A DNA stretch of 64,000 bases from Chondrosia reniformis. Its lineage: Eukaryota > Porifera > Demospongiae > Chondrillida > Chondrillidae. The translations under genes were made by a program, and so were the position numbers. The notes below the pieces were generated by a model, which saw only the letters and a list, made by a program, of their open reading frames with translations, ran no database searches and was not told the DNA's origin. Below, piece after piece: positions 36,775 through 49,800 of the stretch. The DNA lies in contig OX359201.1 of assembly GCA_947172415.1 (NCBI GenBank), positions 6,498,501 through 6,562,500 on the forward strand. The letters are read 5' to 3'. Each line of letters begins with the position of its first letter. The first letter of the stretch is position 1.

Positions 36775-38653
36775 TTAACTAGAATCCTCATCACTAGGAT
36801 TTGGATCTACAATGGCATAAGGATGTCTTGTGCGTGAAGTAACTGTATTTAACTCAATCTCTGCATACTCGGGATCTCCAAAAGCAGTGTCTGTGACTGC
36901 AGGGACGGCTTGCAATTGAGATCTCTTTGCCAGCATTTCACTTATAATCACATCGTTGGCATAGGTCGGTTCCTTATCATGACAGTCTTCATCATTGTTA
37001 AGATAGGCATATCCATCTACAGTGGGAATGTGCCTCAAAGAACTGTCCAGCGAGTGTAAAGAGTCGTAGTCTATATCTTTGTGATCGTCCACCTGTCTTC
37101 CCCCGCTAGCCACCGCATAGTTTGGGTCATCCACTATGTCAGCGTGGTCAGGAGACGGTACATCAGACACAGATGGGCCCTTTGAATAATAAGTGGTTTT
37201 AGAAAAAGCGGAAACTCTACTGAATGATTGCTCTCTCTCATGATCGGCAACCACAGCGTCTGTGACAGTGAACCTGCTATATCTTTCATTTCCCTCTTCC
37301 GTCTGTTCAGAGATAGCTCTCTTTTCAGTTATCATTTTAGTTCTCATCCTCAGACACCGATTGAGTGTGCAATAGGCTGCACATATAATGGAAAGGATTA
37401 ATATTAGCAGAAGACACAGCAGAATGAGGCCACCACCAATCACAAAATAGAGCAAATATTTCTGTAGGAGGGCATATTCTGGCCATATTGAACCAGGTTC
37501 TAGACCAGGTGTTGAGCTAGGTGCAGTGACTGTATCTGTAATGAGAAAGGTTACAACAGTGATATCAAATTACACTTGCAATATCATCCTACATCTCAGG
37601 ATCAGATTAGAGCAACTCACTGAACCCAAGTATGCAGAAAAGTATGTAAGCAATGCGAGGCCAAGGTGCCTACATGGTAAGCTATGTCAAATGACAGGTT
37701 ACACAAAGGACTCACCTTTGGGATTGGAAAACAACTGCACTTCACTGACAAGATAAATAAAGTGTGAACAATTTTTACAAGAAACCAATTTGATTCGAAA
37801 ATACTTTCGACATACTTCTTCTATCAATGTCAAGTTTACTGTGACGTGAGAACCATTTTGTGAGCTATTGCTGTGGTATTCATGGTCAGTCATTTCAGAG
37901 TCATTTGAACCGGATCTCAATTTCCAACTTTGTGGCAAAGAAGCATTAAAAGTCTTGTTTACATAGAATGTCAAACTTGCACGATGTACACAATTGCTAT
38001 CAGGAATTTCAAAAGTAATAAATGGTTTTGTAATAGCATCTGCAAGTGCATAGTAATACTTTAACTTATTAAGCTGATAGCTGCCATTAATTACAGGATC
38101 CTCCCCTAGTTGACCATCTATTAACAGTGGTACAGTTCCATTAGATTGGTGACACATAATAAAGAATCGTAGGTCTTCTCCTTTTTCCTTTTTAAAGTTA
38201 GTGCACATGTTGACTTCTGTGAAGACAGTATTGTTCTTAAGATATCCTTCCAAGGGATTTGCTAGTTTTGTTACATAATAGTTAGTCAGATTAATTGGGA
38301 TAGAGCCTGAAGGAGGAAAACGAGTTGGAACTTGCAATACTAGTCAATCATGATATAGAAAAATTGAAAGAAATTAGGTGCAATAGTCTTCTATCAGATA
38401 TCAGGAACTGAAACAGGGCTAACGGATAAATGGTCGCAGTGCATTTGAAGGTTATTGTTCTACCAGTGCAGCTCTAGGAATATAGGAATTCAGTTAGACC
38501 ATGAGACTAATTTAAAACTTATATATAAGAGCGAGTACTGCGAAAGATAAATTCAGTGCAGTAATTGTCGTGTATGTACGTACCTCCAACATTGTTGATC
38601 AATACCGCCGTAGAAACGAAAAGACGAAAAATAGCAACTCCCCTCCCAGTCAT
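36775..38653 (-). CDS. Receptor-like type I membrane protein, tyrosine-rich tail, no kinase
   Basis: Three exons, 38584-38653, 37716-38339 and 36775-37535, all joined at phase 1, encode 484 aa. Exon 1 holds the signal peptide (MTGRGVAIFRLFVSTAVLIN). Exon 2 encodes an ectodomain of ~208 residues with many N-glycosylation sequons and paired cysteines (SCKNCS). It ends in a strand pattern (YFRIKLVSCKNCS, then SEVQLFSN) like the end of a galactose-binding/discoidin-type fold (weak inference). Exon 3 encodes a short stalk, a transmembrane helix (about residues 258-285) and a ~200-residue tail. The tail has tyrosines in NYAV, GYAYL, TYANDV, EYAEIEL and PYAIV settings, suited to SH2 or PTB binding. 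No known family was recognised. It is convergent with DRC11. Confidence 0.82.
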
Positions 38654-40028
38654 TTCTGTCCTTCCGCGACCGGAAAATGACAGCCTCACCGACTCTTTCA
38701 AGTAGTTTGCCAAATAAAATTAACAGAGCCTACTTGACTGGTCCTCTACATCAAAGCACGATCGGTCTCGCTTATATAAACAACGAGTACTGTTTGGATG
38801 CCTGTGGGCGTACCCAGCCGAGATCATTGCTCCAGATGGCTCCAGTTACACTGAGAAAGACAATAACAAACAGCACAGAATGAGCTATCGAAGCCACAAC
38901 AATGGGATATCCAATGAGCATACAAATGTGTGTAATAAAAAGTATATTTATTGATACCTGATTTTATTATTTTTGAATGAAAATTTTTCTTCATGTGTAA
39001 TAGTGATAGTATCATATTTTAGCACACTGTGATGACAAAGTGTCATCTTACCTCAATTGCTATCACACCACCGCGCCTTCTTCATGCTCTGCTCCCCAAT
39101 AGATGTACCATATTGGTAGTGGTGTTTGTTGTGTCTGTTAAGGAGACTATCTCAGGTTGGTACATGAGTGGCTACTGTCAACAACACATATATGCCACTC
39201 ATGATATATATATATCAGTTTCTGCCTAATCTCCTTTGTCTATTATGTCCTAGGGAATTACGAAGTGATGATGACTGGCAGTCTTCTTCTGCGCAGACAA
39301 GTTCTTCATCTCCTCATCTCAAGGAAACTTCCTGTTTTATACACTTCATCTACTTCATCCTGAGGAAGAGATTTATCAGGGAAACTTATATTGCCTTCTG
39401 TTGTAAGTTCAGTAAAGGAGTGATTTTATGACTTATAAAGTTGATTGGTAGACACTCCTCTTTAATGTGTGCTTTACCATTCAATAGGATCTCTTTTAAG
39501 ACAATTGGGTCTGTATACCGCATGGCCGAGCACAACAGTAGTTATCAATGTAAGAGGATATAGTCTGCCAGAACAACCGTCAGCAGCACTCACTAAACTA
39601 TATAGGTCAGGAGCTACTGTAAATGGTGTAGTATAGGCAACATAAGCAGTAGAATGCTGACACTGGTCAATTTGGGACCATCTGATACATCAGAGATTGA
39701 TATAACTACATGGGAAAGTAATGCAATTCTGTCTTACATGCATTTTATGAAATTTGACACAAAAGATGTTATGAATATTTGGTTACTGGAGGATGCGGTG
39801 AAAACAATACTTGAGATGTGTATAGTGTTAAAGATTCATATGAGCAGTGATTGAATGTCCAATCGAAAAAAAAACATCCAAAATGGATCTACCTAAGAAA
39901 ATTATATTCCTTGTTTCCAGCAGGACTCAAATACTAATACAGTGGTTCATATACAGTCAGCAAAATAAAAAGTCAATATAATCATATTCATTGAATAGGC
40001 CCCAAGTGTAATAATATTTGTAGACATA
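38654..40028. other. Spacer with possible degenerate coding fragments
   Basis: Plus-strand stretches near 39255-39355 and 39480-39640 have exon-like composition and acceptor-like sites (GTCCTAG|G, CAATAG|G). They contain frames such as SLLRQLGLYTAWPSTTVVIN, but no frame joins them without stops and no start was found. They could be a decayed gene or a mobile element remnant. I cannot name it. Confidence 0.3.
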
Positions 40029-40052
40029 ATGTCTGTACTGATGCAAGCTCAT

Positions 40053-40455
40053 CACCAAGGATACTCACCCATCACCAGGGACACCCACCCATCACCAAGG
40101 ACACTGACCCATCACCAAGGATACTCACCCATCACCAGGGACACCCACCCATCACCAAGGACACTCACCCATCACCAAGGACACTCACCCATCACCAAGG
40201 ACACCCACCCATCACCAAGGATACTCACCCATCACCAAGTACACCCACCCATCACCAAGTACACCCACCCATCACCAAGTACACTCACCCATCACCAAGG
40301 ACATCCACCCATCACCAAGGACACTCACCCATCACCAAGGACACCCACCCATCACCAAGGACACCCACCCATCACCAAGGACACCCACCCATCACCAAGT
40401 ACACCCACCCATCACCAAGTACACTCACCCATCACCAAGGACACCCATCCATCAC
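40053..40455. repeat. 20-bp minisatellite, about 20 copies
   Basis: A regular ACACCCACCCATCACCAAGG array lies downstream of the 40688-41768 gene. The unit is not a multiple of 3, so it reads through all three forward frames. Confidence 0.93.
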
Positions 40456-40687
40456 CCATCAAGTTTCATTAATCTTACTCATAGGAGTCACGTGCTGCTG
40501 TGGCTTGAGAGGGTGCATTGTAGGTGGTTCTAATTTATATACACAACAACATTACAACAGCAAAGGTCTGGCCCAAAGTAATCAATTAGCTGATCAAGAG
40601 ATGTATAATTCACAAAGGAAGCACACATTACTTCTTAATACAACTCTATGTCTTTAAAATATCACACGTCTATTAAATGTTAACAAG

Positions 40688-41768
40688 TCAAAGTCCCCAA
40701 AATGACCCAACATCCTCTCCTGCCTCCTCTACTCTATCCTTATTCTCTCTTTCATCAGCAACAACATTGCCATGAGTCGTATCAAGATCTGAGGATTTTC
40801 CAGTGTCGTGCTGTAGCTTGTCAGTTTTAGATTTTCTCTGTTTCTTCTTTTTGGTATCAGGAATTGTGTATTCATGGGACTGGTCTGTCTCCTTGGGACT
40901 GGGGGGTGTAGCATCAGAGTGAGGTGCAAACTTGGGACTGGGGGGTGTGGCATCAGAGTGAGGAACATCTATCTCTTCTGCTGCCTCCTCTACCATATCC
41001 TTACTCTTTTTCTTTTTTGCTTTATTAGAAACGGCGTAGACGTGAGTCGCATCAAAATCTGAGGATTTACCAGTGTCATGCTGTAGCTTGTCAGTTTTAG
41101 ATTTTCTCTGTTTCTTCTTTTTGGGACTGGGGGACGTGGCATCTATAACAGCATAACCATCACAGTCATTTTGCTGTTCTAGCTCAATGAAGGCCTTCTT
41201 GGGCTCATTCTGAACAGGCTTGTTATTGTGTTTTGGGTTCGTAGTAATCATTAGTTTTGGTTCCTCGTACATCGGCTCTGTAACCTTTTCTTGTGACATC
41301 TGATCAGAATCTGCAATCTGTTCCTTCGATTGATTTGTCCTATCATTCATCTGCAAGTGATGGTTTATGATACTCTCTATATTTATGTAGTTGTCATTGG
41401 TCAGAGCAAGGTAGGTATTTTTGTATCCAGGGTCATCTAGCTTACTTTCATCCACTACAGGTTCAGATATATCTAGTGCTTCTATATTTCTCATTCTTTC
41501 CTTACTGATTCGCTTTAGTATTTTAGATTTCGACTGTTTGTTTTTTACACTTTGGTGGCGAAGTTTCTTGCAGCATGAAAATTTCCATATAACTCCAACC
41601 AATATAGTCATTACCGTAGCAACCACAACTAAAAGTGGGACAATGGTACTGGCAGCTACCATCCCTATACCGATGCAATTAAAAGAAATTTTATACAACT
41701 ATTTTAGTAAAATTTGTTAAGTCAATATAGATGGCCGGCCTACCTTCTCTTCCACTAGAGGAAGTCAT
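40688..41768 (-). CDS. Small membrane protein with tyrosine-rich cytoplasmic tail
   Basis: Two exons, 41744-41768 (25 nt) and 40688-41664, joined at phase 1, encode 333 aa. About twelve residues (MTSSSGREGMVA) precede a transmembrane helix (STIVPLLVVVATVMTILVGV). The rest is a charged cytoplasmic tail. Tyrosine motifs include GYKNTYLAL, NYINIES, MYEEPKL, GYAVID and VYAVSN. The tail has an internal duplication (KKKKQRKSKTDKLQHDTGKS twice, and PHSDATPPSPK twice). There is no cleavable signal peptide and almost no ectodomain. Exon 2 begins at the same phase as the tail exons of the neighbouring receptors, so it could also be an alternative tail for the 42451-45915 gene. The short first exon is the least certain part. 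Confidence 0.68.
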
Positions 41769-42450
41769 TGTGATTATTATCTTCTCCTTATACTAATCCC
41801 TGAATATGAAGTACCAAAAAAACTTGCTCCCTTTGGCCAGAAAGATATTAACTAAACAAGGGAGTGACCATTAGCTGATTAGAATGTATACAGTTCAGAT
41901 GTGGTATATATATGTAACCTTTAAATTAGATCTAATCTTTGATTATGCAGTTTTGCCTACTTATTATAGAATTCTAGTCTTTAAAATTTTCTCTTCTTTC
42001 TTTAGTTCTTTAAAAACATTAGGTAATTCCTTTGGGGAGTTTCCAGTAGAACAAAGAAGTAACAGTAAAAGAAGAGATCTGTTACACAACTTGTGGTCAC
42101 TTCTCTCTTGCAATAACACTATTAACATAGGCTAATTGCCCTAAAAGCCTTAAAACATAAACCTCATTCATATACCACTGTAGACTGTTATATCTTATAT
42201 AATTATGAAATTATATGTCTTCAGCTTTCACCTTCACTCTAAAACCATTGGTACACAGAATTGTAATATAACAGTGTTGGCTACAAGTTTTTAAGATGAT
42301 TAATATACATATACATAATGTATATATTATACACAGGTAGCTATAGTATGGCTTCCTAGTATATATGTATTACACATAGATATGTAGGTAGGTTGTATAT
42401 AAATATATATACACATTAGGTAGGTGGGTTGAATTGATTTCTCTGTCATT
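41769..42450. other. Spacer between receptor genes
   Basis: AT-rich sequence with TATATA runs. No exon, repeat array or RNA gene was recognised. Confidence 0.45.
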
Positions 42451-45400
42451 TCATCTTTTTGTTTTCTTTGAGTAATTGACGGATGAGTAGACGTGCTCCT
42501 GGTTTGAGCCTCTGTCCTCTGATACATCAGCTTCCAGTCCATTTTTGCTCACAGTTGACTGTCCACTTAATGTCTGTGATTTGTCTGATGCTCCCCAAAA
42601 GTCATCATCCAGCAATCCATCAGATTTTCTAACACTTTCCCTCTTCCCATTCTCATTTAGCCTCTCGTTCTTTCTAAAGGATGCTGACCTCTTCACAGGC
42701 TTGTCAACAGCTGAATAAGTGTAATCCTCTGAAGGTTCTAATTGAGTGGTTGATGGGATGGATGTGGAGTGCTGAGGTTCAGCTTGTTCTCCAAATTGAA
42801 TGTCTTTGTAACCTGAAGAGGTGGTTGTCATGGCAGCAGGTTGAGAAGTAGGTTGTTCAGTGGCAGGTGAGAGACGTTCTGTCGTCTCATTAGTAGTGGA
42901 GGCTCCAGGAAGTGACGCATACAAGTTTGGATTTGCCTTTCTTGTAGGATTCATAATGTTGTCGGGTTCAGGTGGAATTGTAAGGAGGGGATATCCCCCA
43001 GTAGGGCCACCAACTAAAGGGTCTGGCTGGTTGGTGCAGGAGTCATAAGGATGGTCCAGAGTTCCTGGGTGGACCCATGTGACTGTTCCATATTGCATCT
43101 TATTATCCAGGGTAGCAGAACTAATGGAGTTCTGTGAAGGCGATCTTCCTCCGACTGCTTCAACTGGTGGAACATCGTTATTGTTGTCATTGAGAACAAT
43201 TGCATTTACATCCTGAGGGATGGACTCTGAAGGGCCAAAGGCTGCATAGTTATTCCTCGTTGCATCATTCTTGTCATAAGGTCCTGAAGCTATTCGGTTG
43301 TTACAGTTAAAGCTAACTGGGCTGCAGGACCGATTGTTGAGAACGTAGTCCTTATCATCTTTAAACTCGCTGGATTTTCTTCGGCTGCTGTACTGAACAG
43401 AGAACTGATTGAGTGACCGTCCCTTCTTCTGTCGGGTCAGACAGCACACTATCACTATTGCAATGATGATAACCAGCAGTACAACAAGCAGAAGTACAAG
43501 AACCGTTGGGACGACTGCAAGTAGAATAACGTGGTCGTTCCCTGAGCTTGCTCTACCACTATTTGGAGCAGTTGGTTGGCTAGTGAGGTTACGTGGTCCT
43601 TCAGTGGTGGCCACAGTGGAGCCTGTAGAGGAAGTATGTAGACTTGTGGTGGCATATCCAGAGTGTGGCTTTATTGTAGCAGTGTCTACATGAATTATGA
43701 AAATTGCAAAGCACTCATTAGCCAATTTCAATTATGAACCTTTGAAGCAAAACACAGTTTGAAATTCAGAGACCATTTCCTCACCAGGGCCACTCCCTCA
43801 CCAGGGCCACTCCTTCACCAGGGCCACTCCCTCACCAGGGCCACTCCCTCACCAGGGCCACTCCCTCACCAGGGCCACTCCTTCACCAGGATCACTCCCT
43901 CACCTTGGACACTCCCTCATTAGGGCCACTCCCTCACCAGGGACACTCCCTCACCAGGACCACTCCCTCATTAGGGCCACTCCCTCACCAGGGCCACTCC
44001 CTCACCAGGGCCACTCCCTCACCAGGGCCACTCCCTGACCAGTAACACTCCCTGACCAGGGACACTCCCTCACCAGGACCACTCCCTCATTAGGGCCACT
44101 CCCTCACCAGGGCCACTCCCTCACCAGGGCCACTCCCTCACCAGGGCCACTCCTTGACCAGTAACACTCCCTGACCAGGGACACTCCCTCACCAGGACCA
44201 CTCCCTCATTAGGGCCACTCCCTCACCAGGGCCACTCCCTCACCAGGGCCACTCCCTGACCAGTAACACTCCCTGACCAGGGACACTCCCTGACCAGGAC
44301 CACTCCCTCACCAGGGACACTCCCTCACCAGGGCCACTCCCTCACCAGGGCCACTCCTTCACCAGGATCACTCCCTCACCTTGGACACTCCCTCATTAGG
44401 GCCACTCCCTGACCATGGCCACTCCCTGACCAGGGCCACTCCCTTACAAGGACCACTCCTTCACCAGGGCCACTTCCTCACCAGGGACACTCCTTCACCA
44501 GGACCACTCCCTGACCAGGACCACTCCCTCACCAGGGACACTCCCTCACCAGGGCCACTCCCTCACCAGGGACACTCCCTGACCAGGGACACTCCCTGAC
44601 CAGGACCACTCCCTCACCAGGGACACTCCCTCACCAGGGTCACTCCCTCATTAGGGCCACTCCCTGACCAGGACCACTCCCTGACCAGGGCCACTCCCTT
44701 ACAAGGACCACTCCTTCACCAGGGCCACTTCCTCACCAGGGACACTCCCTCACCAGGACCACTCCCTGACCAGGACCACTCCCTCACCAGGGACACTCCC
44801 TCACCAGGGACACTCCCTCACCAGGGCCACTCCCTAACAAAGAGCACTCCTCACTACTACTTAGTGACTAAGTATTTGAACTATGCCTAGATACCAAAGT
44901 TGCTAATCACATTGCAGATTGGCATGGCTGCCTGAGCTCACTGTGTACATGACTGGCTTCTACCTCCCAGCTACACTGGATCGGAGTGCATATACATATT
45001 ATATACAAGGTAGATAGCCTAAGGACAAAAACATACAAAGTTGAGTAATCTAAGACACCAATACCATTGTCCTATTGACATAGTTGACTTCAGTACAGGG
45101 CTAAGGAAATAGTGGCATTTTTACCACGTTTGGGAAGGTAACACAAGACATAAGCAAACATGTTATTCTTACCTGTTACATTCTCTGCTAATACATCCAC
45201 TTCAACCAGTCCAATTTTTCCATTTACATTAGCCATCTCAATCCTAACATAGCAACCACAAGGTTGCTCAGTCAAGTTGTAGAGCTTCCATATGTATGCA
45301 TGTATATAATGTTCAGTAAGATTTACATTTGGAAAATAAAACTTGGTTCCTTCCTCAAAGAACATGCCTTCAGCACAGCCGTGCACAGAAATACTTAAAA

Positions 45401-45915
45401 AGGGGATCTTGTAGATTACATTCACAGCATCTACTACCAAATATGTGATATTGACTGATTTGACAGACATAGTCTGTTCCATGTTCATCACTACAACAGG
45501 TTTACTGATTGCCCTCCATTCATAGGTGGATCCATCTCTTGTTTTATTATCAGACAGACCAGGAAGACGAGTACTTGTGTTCTTCTGACATGTCCAGTGA
45601 GCAAAAGGAGTGGAACTATTGGTACAAGCTGGGTCTCTGTATCTATCTTGTGTGAGAACTTTGGGGTAGTAGATGTAGCTACTTATTGGGACTTCCTGCA
45701 CTGCTAAGGAAGAAGAAAGTGGAATGAATACGACAAGGGATACTTTTTCTCAAAGTTTGGTACTTCAAATCATGCGTAGACAAAATAGATAAATGGAAAG
45801 ATAATTGTACTAATTGTCTACTGTTTGTAAGTAACCACAAGATTAAAGTCATTATCCTACCTGCAGTAATCGTTGCTATGACAACAAGCAGTATTACTAC
45901 TGATCCAGAGAGCAT
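42451..45915 (-). CDS. Receptor-like type I membrane protein, tyrosine-rich tail, no kinase
   Basis: Three phase-1 exons, 45861-45915, 45173-45703 and 42451-43685, encode 606 aa. Exon 1 holds the signal peptide (MLSGSVVILLVVIATITA). Exon 2 encodes a ~177-residue N-glycosylated ectodomain ending CGCYVRIEMANVNGKIGLVE, a strand pattern like a galactose-binding/discoidin-type domain (inference). Exon 3 encodes a Ser/Thr-rich stalk, a long transmembrane helix (about residues 248-276), a CCLTRQKKGR stop-transfer segment and a ~330-residue tail. Tail tyrosines include DYVLNN, LYASL, GYKDIQF, TYSAV and VYSSV. The gene plan is the same as that of the 36775-38653 gene: signal exon, ectodomain exon, stalk-TM-tail exon. 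The 1.5-kb second intron is mostly minisatellite. No kinase or phosphatase domain is present. Confidence 0.82.
43779..44845. repeat. Intronic 17-bp minisatellite with higher-order variants
   Basis: Roughly 60 copies of CCAGGGCCACTCCCTCA. Variants such as CATTAGGGCC and GACCAGTAACAC recur together about every 120 bp, so ~7-unit blocks have been duplicated. Confidence 0.93.
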
Positions 45916-46895
45916 TGTCTATATATAGTAACAAAAACCATATTTGGTTATATAAGCCATCTTTACCACAAATAGTATATTTCTCTCATAAAGTCCTATA
46001 AAAATTCAACAGGCTGTAATTAGTAATGATATCAATGAAATGTAAACTACCAGACTTGCCAAACTAAATATCAATTACATTGTAAGACTTCAGAATTCAC
46101 AGATGTACCTAGATGCATACATATAATATGATATTGTATATAAAAGTGACAATTGCCATAATTGACATATTGATAACATATATATATATATAGACCTAGA
46201 TATAGATACTAATCTCTTATCTATCATACAATACTGTAGACCTAGACAAGCTCTCCCGATAATAGACCTTATTTAGCGAACCGCAATAAAAAATCTCTAA
46301 AATCATAAACATTACCATTGATAAAATCGATCGAATGTTAATGTTTGTATACAGACAGTTATGTTTGTATTTCTACATTCATCTCCCGAAATATGTAAGG
46401 ACTAGAATATTGATCTGTTCCGTCTATACTATATAACTGAAAGTATACGCATATATAGAATACGCACCAATATAAACTACGCAGCGTAACTATACCATAC
46501 TATACGTACCTTATCTCTTTGGTATTGTTTAGATGTTCGTATTAATTTGACTATTCGATACGTGATGCTCCCCTTAAAGTAGAGAACTCATGGATCGGAA
46601 ATTTCATGTGCGACGGCCACTACCCTGCATTGCTATATATACCGCTCCGTAATTACGCTGCCTATATTGACATCATCACCCACAAGGGGAAAACCGAAGC
46701 GTCATCACCTATGTCAATTAATGATTTTGAAATGAGTGCAAATTTTTAAAGGTGGTACAAAAGTATACATACAGGGGGCAACAAATGAGATTTCTTGCAA
46801 AAATACAAATTCACGCTTGATTGGAATGTTTCTTGATGTTAAATAAACTGGATATGTTAAATGTTTGTGTTTAAGTGTTGGCTACGGAATGGAAT
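45916..46895. other. Spacer between receptor gene and the DDR-like kinase gene
   Basis: Probable promoter of the 42451-45915 gene plus the 3' flank of the kinase gene. No exon, RNA gene or tandem array was recognised. Confidence 0.45.
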
Positions 46896-49800
46896 TCAAA
46901 TAATTGGAGTCAATTCATCCAAAGTCTTGCATATTGTAGTAAATGTAGGTCTTTCATCGGGCTCAAAACACCAGCAGGAGACCATTAACTGGTATACTTC
47001 AGCTGGACAGATATTCGGGTTTGGTAACACTTCAGATTTGTCTCCTTTGGATGGTTTGATGGCGTTCCTAATTACTTCCTGGTCCGTCCATCTTTCATAA
47101 GGCTGCTCCTTACACAGTGTGAAGATCTCCCACAATGTCACCCCAAAGGCCCAGACATCCGTCTTCACAGAGAACTTTCCAAAGAAGCACTCGTAAGCCA
47201 TCCACCTGATGGGTAGTACTGCCCTCCCTTTCAATATGAAGTAGTAGGAACTGTATAAGTTCTGACTCATTCCAAAGTCCGCAATCTTCACCACTCCAGT
47301 CTTCCCAACTAAGCAGTTCCTAGTGGCAAGATCTCTGTGTATGAACTTGTGACAAGCCAAGTATTCCATTCCAGATGCAACCTGAAGTGAGATATCCATC
47401 AGCTTGTTTTGGTCCAAGGTGTTGGCATAGCTGACTGCGTGAGGGTTATACTCACGTTTCTTCAGGTACTGGTTCAAATCGCCATCCTCCATGTACTCCA
47501 TGATTATGAATGGTGTGTCCTCTAGACATATGGCAAGCAGACAAATTACATTCTTGTGGGTAAGGCGTGACATGAATCGAATCTCCTTCTCAAATGATTC
47601 TTGAGTTTCTCTGCGAGAATCTCCTTTTAGTTTCTTGACTGCCACAAGTACAGAAACATTCTTGTCATCATCACTGCTATCCAATCTGAGATCCTTCCGA
47701 CTAAGTCCAACTGTCTCAGCAAGTACAACTTCCCCAAACTGTCCTACCCCAAGCACCTGGATCTCCTTTATACTGGCAGCAGTCACTTCCGTGGGCCCCT
47801 CCCACTGCTCCAGGAGTGCGGGCATGGCATATACTGAGGAATAAGGTGTCTCTAAAAGTTCCTCCTGGTTTGGGTGAGGGGGGAGGGGTGGGAGAGGAGG
47901 CGGTTTCTCTACTGCAAAGGTGGAGAGGTCGTAAGGCTCACTGTATATGTCCTCCAACTTCTCCTGCTCTTCCCTTATGCTTCCTGGTCTGGCGTAAATA
48001 TTGAACATGTTATTGGCAGCTGAAGCAGACTGTCGCTTGGGAGGACTGACCTTTGGTGGGGAGGAGGTGAAGCGTGGCCGTGGCAACTCAGGTAACTTAT
48101 CAGTGCTGGTAATGGAGGTGATTCTATTCTGTTGGGTACGTGCTACCATAGAATACTCTTCAGGTCTGTCGTACGTGTCATTGGAGACCAGTTTGTTAGG
48201 AGAAACCGTGAAGGCCTTTAAAATAGGTAACTCATTGGGTTGGGAATAAATGTCAGTACTTTCTTGATGTCTGTGACCGTTGGCTGCAGGAAGAGGTGGT
48301 GGCTTGCGACGGATAATCCTGGCATAGATATCGCTGGCCCTCTCCCTCTGCTTGACAAGTAACCATATAAGGAATACAATAACACCAGCCAATACTATTA
48401 TAATAACTGCTCCAACAGCAACACCTATACCTAAAGCCACAGTGGGACTACCAGGATCTTTAGGTGTGATGATGGGCTCTATTTGGAAGAAAAAGAAACA
48501 AAATTAAAAAAAAAACAATTTATTTTTTATTATAATTAATACACAAGTTGCATGTGCTAGAGTGGTTATAGCACTCAATCTGTTTGTGACTGTTACCACA
48601 CTTTGAGGTAATGTACAGCTAACACACATTCAAAAAGTGGTACCTGCAATGTGGTTCTAAAGAACTTGATTCATGGATTTTTGAGAGAATACTTCCATTG
48701 AAAGATATGTGTATGGCACTATTAGCTTGTTGAGATGACATTCATACATATTATGTCCCAAGGAAGTGTGTGTACTTTAGTACTTCATTTTTGATTATAT
48801 TTAGTAAACACACTAAACTCACTAGCTGTACTGTTGAAGGTCACTTCACTGAGCAGAACAAAGGCAGTCCCACTTGCCGAGACTGGCCTCTTCAGTGTAC
48901 ATCTCACCTCATCACCTTCAATGGGCTGACCCTGATCATTGGTAGTGCTGATGTGGATGAAACCAAAATCTCCATTGGCCTTGTCATTTGCAGTCAAAGT
49001 ATAGGAATGGACCTGCCCCTCAGTACTGGGAGAACGGAACACACTGACATCAATACGCTCTGCAGCTATCACTTCAAGATTGGTACCACTATAACTGAAG
49101 TATGTGTGAAGGTTGACTGAGGAAAACTCTCTGTTCCCATCGAATTTGAACAATATTTCCACTGTTTGTTCCTGCCACCCGACCCAGGCAAACGTTCTCT
49201 TTGCCTCATTTAAGGAGTCCAAGGCTCCTCCCACCCACCCATCTGCCAGCTGACCACGCCCACCAGTCAGGATGCCAGACTCTCCCTCTTCACCATCATA
49301 TATAAAGTCAGCAAATTGCTCCACTCCCTGCATCACCTCATAACTGGAAACAGTAGTCCCATTCTCCACAACAGTATAGCCCTCTAATACAGGACAACAG
49401 TAATATGTAACTCAACAGTATAGCCCTCTAATACAGGACAAAAGTAATATGTAACTCAACAGTATAGCCCTCTAATACAGGACAACAGTAATATGTAACT
49501 CAACAGTATAACCCTCTAATACAGGACAACAGTAATATGTAACTCAACAGTATAGCCCTCTAATATAGGACAACAGTAATATGTAACTCAACAGTATAGC
49601 CCTCTAATACAGGACAACAGTAATATGTAACTCAACAGTATAGCCCTCTAATACAGGACAACAGTAATATGTAACTCAACAGTATAGCCCTCTAATACAG
49701 GACAAAAGTAATATGTAACTCAACAGTATAGCCCTCTAATACAGGACAACAGTAATATGCAACTCAACAGTATAGCCCTCTAATACAGGACAACAGTAAT

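Noticed and set aside
40029..40472. 147-residue His/Pro/Thr-rich frame
   Set aside because: A 20-bp minisatellite read through all three forward frames in turn. The protein repeat has no other support.
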